Source: Azospirillum sp. RU38E (GTDB taxonomy: Bacteria; Pseudomonadota; Alphaproteobacteria; Azospirillales; Azospirillaceae). From it: a DNA stretch of 64,000 nt. Of the stretch, positions 62,677 through 64,000 are shown in pieces (position 1 is the first letter of the stretch; every line of letters begins with the position of its first letter). A program made the translations under genes and the position numbers. The notes under the pieces were generated by a model, which did no database searches, was not told the DNA's origin, and saw nothing but the letters and a program-made list of their open reading frames with translations. The stretch spans positions 1 to 64,000 of the forward strand of contig NZ_FZOI01000016.1 in assembly GCF_900188385.1 (NCBI RefSeq). Direction: 5' to 3'.

Positions 62677-63602
62677 GTCCCCGGAACCTCCGCCACCGCC
62701 AGAATGTAATCCAGCGGCCCATGTTCACAGGCGCGTTCGGTACCGGGCCAGGTGAGATCGCTGCCGATGGCACCCAGCATCTGGGTCAGCGCCAACACAT
62801 AGTGCAGCCGGTCGCGGCTGAACAGCATGGAGGGCGAGACCTGGGCCAGCGGCGTCCAGGGGCTGATCTCCTTGGCGTCCAGCCGCTTGCGCAGGTGGCG
62901 GGCCATGGGGGCATAAACATGCTCGCGGATGGAAACCACCTGGACATTGGTGAAGCCCGCCGCCACCAGCTGGTCGCGATAGACCGACCGGTCCACGACA
63001 TTGGCAGCCGGCATCATCGCCTTGTTGGGGAAGCGGCGCATGGCGTCCACCACCCAGCCAAACTTGCCCGCTAGGGCGCGCGGCATGGGGAGGATATCGC
63101 AGGCGGCGAAACGCCCGCCCGGCTTCAGCACGCGATAGGCCTCGGCGAAGAAATCGGCCCGCGTATCGAAATGATGCCCGCTCTCCACCGCCACCACCTT
63201 GTCGAAGCTGCTGTCGGGCAGGTCCAGATCGGTAGCGGACATGCGGTGCAGGGTGACGCGGTCGGCGATCTCCGCCTTTTGCAGCAGGTTATGCGCCCCC
63301 TGGATCTGGGCCAGCGACAGGGTGATGCCGGTGACATGGGCGGCGTCGAAATCCTGAACCCAGTGCAGGATCTGGTCGCCATGGCCGCAGCCGGCATCCA
63401 GCACCTTGTCACCCTTGCCCAGGCCCGCCGCCTGTCCCACCAGCCGCACCAGGGCACGGCAGGCCTCGTCCTGGCTTTGCGGATCATCCTTCCAATAGCC
63501 CTGGTTGAAGAAGCCGCTCTTCTCCGTCAGGAAGCCGTTGGCATTGTCGTAAAAGGCGGCCACGTTGCGTTCCGTGCCGCCGCCGATCCCAAGCTCGCTC
63601 AT
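62673..63602 (-). CDS. SAM-dependent methyltransferase 1 of the polyketide operon
   Basis: This 309-aa class I methyltransferase has motif I 'VLDAGCGHGDQ' at residues 67-77, 'VVAVESGHHFDTRADFFAEAYRVL' near 145-168 and 'GGRFAACDILP' near 172. It resembles sterol/tocopherol and macrolide-type O-methyltransferases. It overlaps the carbamoyltransferase stop codon and the PKS A start codon by ATGA, so it is an integral part of the operon and probably tailors the product. The exact position methylated cannot be inferred. Confidence 0.9.
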   Translation of the reverse strand: MSELGIGGGTERNVAAFYDNANGFLTEKSGFFNQGYWKDDPQSQDEACRALVRLVGQAAGLGKGDKVLDAGCGHGDQILHWVQDFDAAHVTGITLSLAQIQGAHNLLQKAEIADRVTLHRMSATDLDLPDSSFDKVVAVESGHHFDTRADFFAEAYRVLKPGGRFAACDILPMPRALAGKFGWVVDAMRRFPNKAMMPAANVVDRSVYRDQLVAAGFTNVQVVSIREHVYAPMARHLRKRLDAKEISPWTPLAQVSPSMLFSRDRLHYVLALTQMLGAIGSDLTWPGTERACEHGPLDYILAVAEVPGT

Positions 63603-64000
63603 GCTCCGGCCCCCTGCTTCTCGATGAGGTAATCGTTGATCACCAGGGCATCCAGGCCGCTGGTGGCGAAGACGGCGATGGCATCCTCCACCGAATGCAC
63701 GATGGGCTTGCCCATGACATTGAAGCTGGTGTTCAGCAACATCGGCACACCCGTCAGTTCGTGAAAGGCACTGATCAGCGCGTGGTAGCGGGGGTTGATC
63801 TCTTCCGTCACCGATTGCAGACGACCGGTGAAATCCTCATGCACCACGGCGGGCACCCGTTCCCGCACCTCCGGCCGGAAGACCAGCGTGCGCTCCATAT
63901 AAGGGCTGGACTGGTAATCCTCGAACCAATCGGGCCCATGCTCATGCAGGACAGAGGGGGCGAAGGGGCGGAATTCCTCACGGAATTTCACCCGGTCGTT
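63599..64000 (-). CDS. Carbamoyltransferase (NodU/CmcH family), C-terminal fragment
   Basis: The frame is open to the window edge, so only the last about 133 residues are seen. They match the C-terminal domain of O-carbamoyltransferases: 'KFREEFRPFAPSVL', 'SPYMERTL', 'VPAVVHEDFTGRLQSV', 'NPRYHALISAFHELTG', 'PMLLNTSFNVMGKPIV' and 'EDAIAVF'. These enzymes use carbamoyl phosphate and ATP to carbamoylate hydroxyls of antibiotics and Nod factors. The stop codon overlaps methyltransferase 1 by ATGA, so the product of this operon probably carries a carbamate. The N-terminal kinase-like domain is outside the window. Confidence 0.92.
   Translation of the reverse strand, partial: NDRVKFREEFRPFAPSVLHEHGPDWFEDYQSSPYMERTLVFRPEVRERVPAVVHEDFTGRLQSVTEEINPRYHALISAFHELTGVPMLLNTSFNVMGKPIVHSVEDAIAVFATSGLDALVINDYLIEKQGAGA

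Overview
The window is high-GC DNA of alphaproteobacterial character. Gene content, codon use and the LacI-controlled hexuronate genes suggest an Azospirillaceae/Rhodospirillales-type organism (Niveispirillum- or Nitrospirillum-like). That assignment is an inference from style, because no rRNA or marker gene is present.

Positions 1-8843 hold a hexuronate (pectin/glucuronate breakdown) locus: the start of kduI, uxaC, a LacI-family repressor, a UxuB-type reductase, uxaA, a Tat-exported type-B carboxylesterase and a divergent exported acetylesterase-like hydrolase. Three copies of one operator-like 14-mer centred on ACCGGT lie upstream of uxaC, uxaA and the esterase pair, so the locus looks like a single regulon.

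Positions 8885-20451 hold catabolic or redox genes of unknown pathway. One minus-strand group is FAD monooxygenase, then a racemase/maleate-isomerase-fold protein, then a PuuE-like deacetylase. A cytochrome c and an exported serine hydrolase are divergent from each other. A second minus-strand group is a LeuC/LeuD-like hydratase plus an isocitrate-lyase-family lyase. A plus-strand group is a GlcD-like flavoprotein, a quinone-oxidoreductase-like MDR and an unrecognised 171-aa protein. An RsbW/RsbV-like anti-sigma pair follows at 20760-21715. Four copies of a structured repeat occur only in this part (13870-21383). Each has consecutive hairpins whose loops are conserved while the stems change in a compensatory way.

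Positions 21805-64000 are one minus-strand biosynthetic operon running out of the window on the right. In transcription order it encodes the C-terminus of a NodU/CmcH-type carbamoyltransferase, a methyltransferase, PKS A (KS-AT-DH-KR-ACP), a second methyltransferase, PKS B (KS-AT-KR-ACP), PKS C (KS-AT-cMT-KR-ACP), PKS D (KS-AT-DH-KR-ACP), PKS E (KS-AT-DH-KR-ACP), PKS F (KS-AT-KR-ACP), an NRPS (acyltransferase-like domain-C-A-PCP, A domain read as glycine), PKS G (KS-AT-ACP-TE) and an acyl-CoA dehydrogenase homologue that lacks the usual catalytic glutamate. Every PKS protein carries exactly one module, and nearly all genes overlap by ATGA. Read colinearly, the line makes a reduced, partly unsaturated, C-methylated polyketide, adds glycine and one methylmalonyl unit with no ketoreduction, and releases it by thioesterase. 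This could give an N-acyl tetramate or pyrrolinone end group. The loading module, promoter and any transport or phosphopantetheinyl transferase genes are not in the window.
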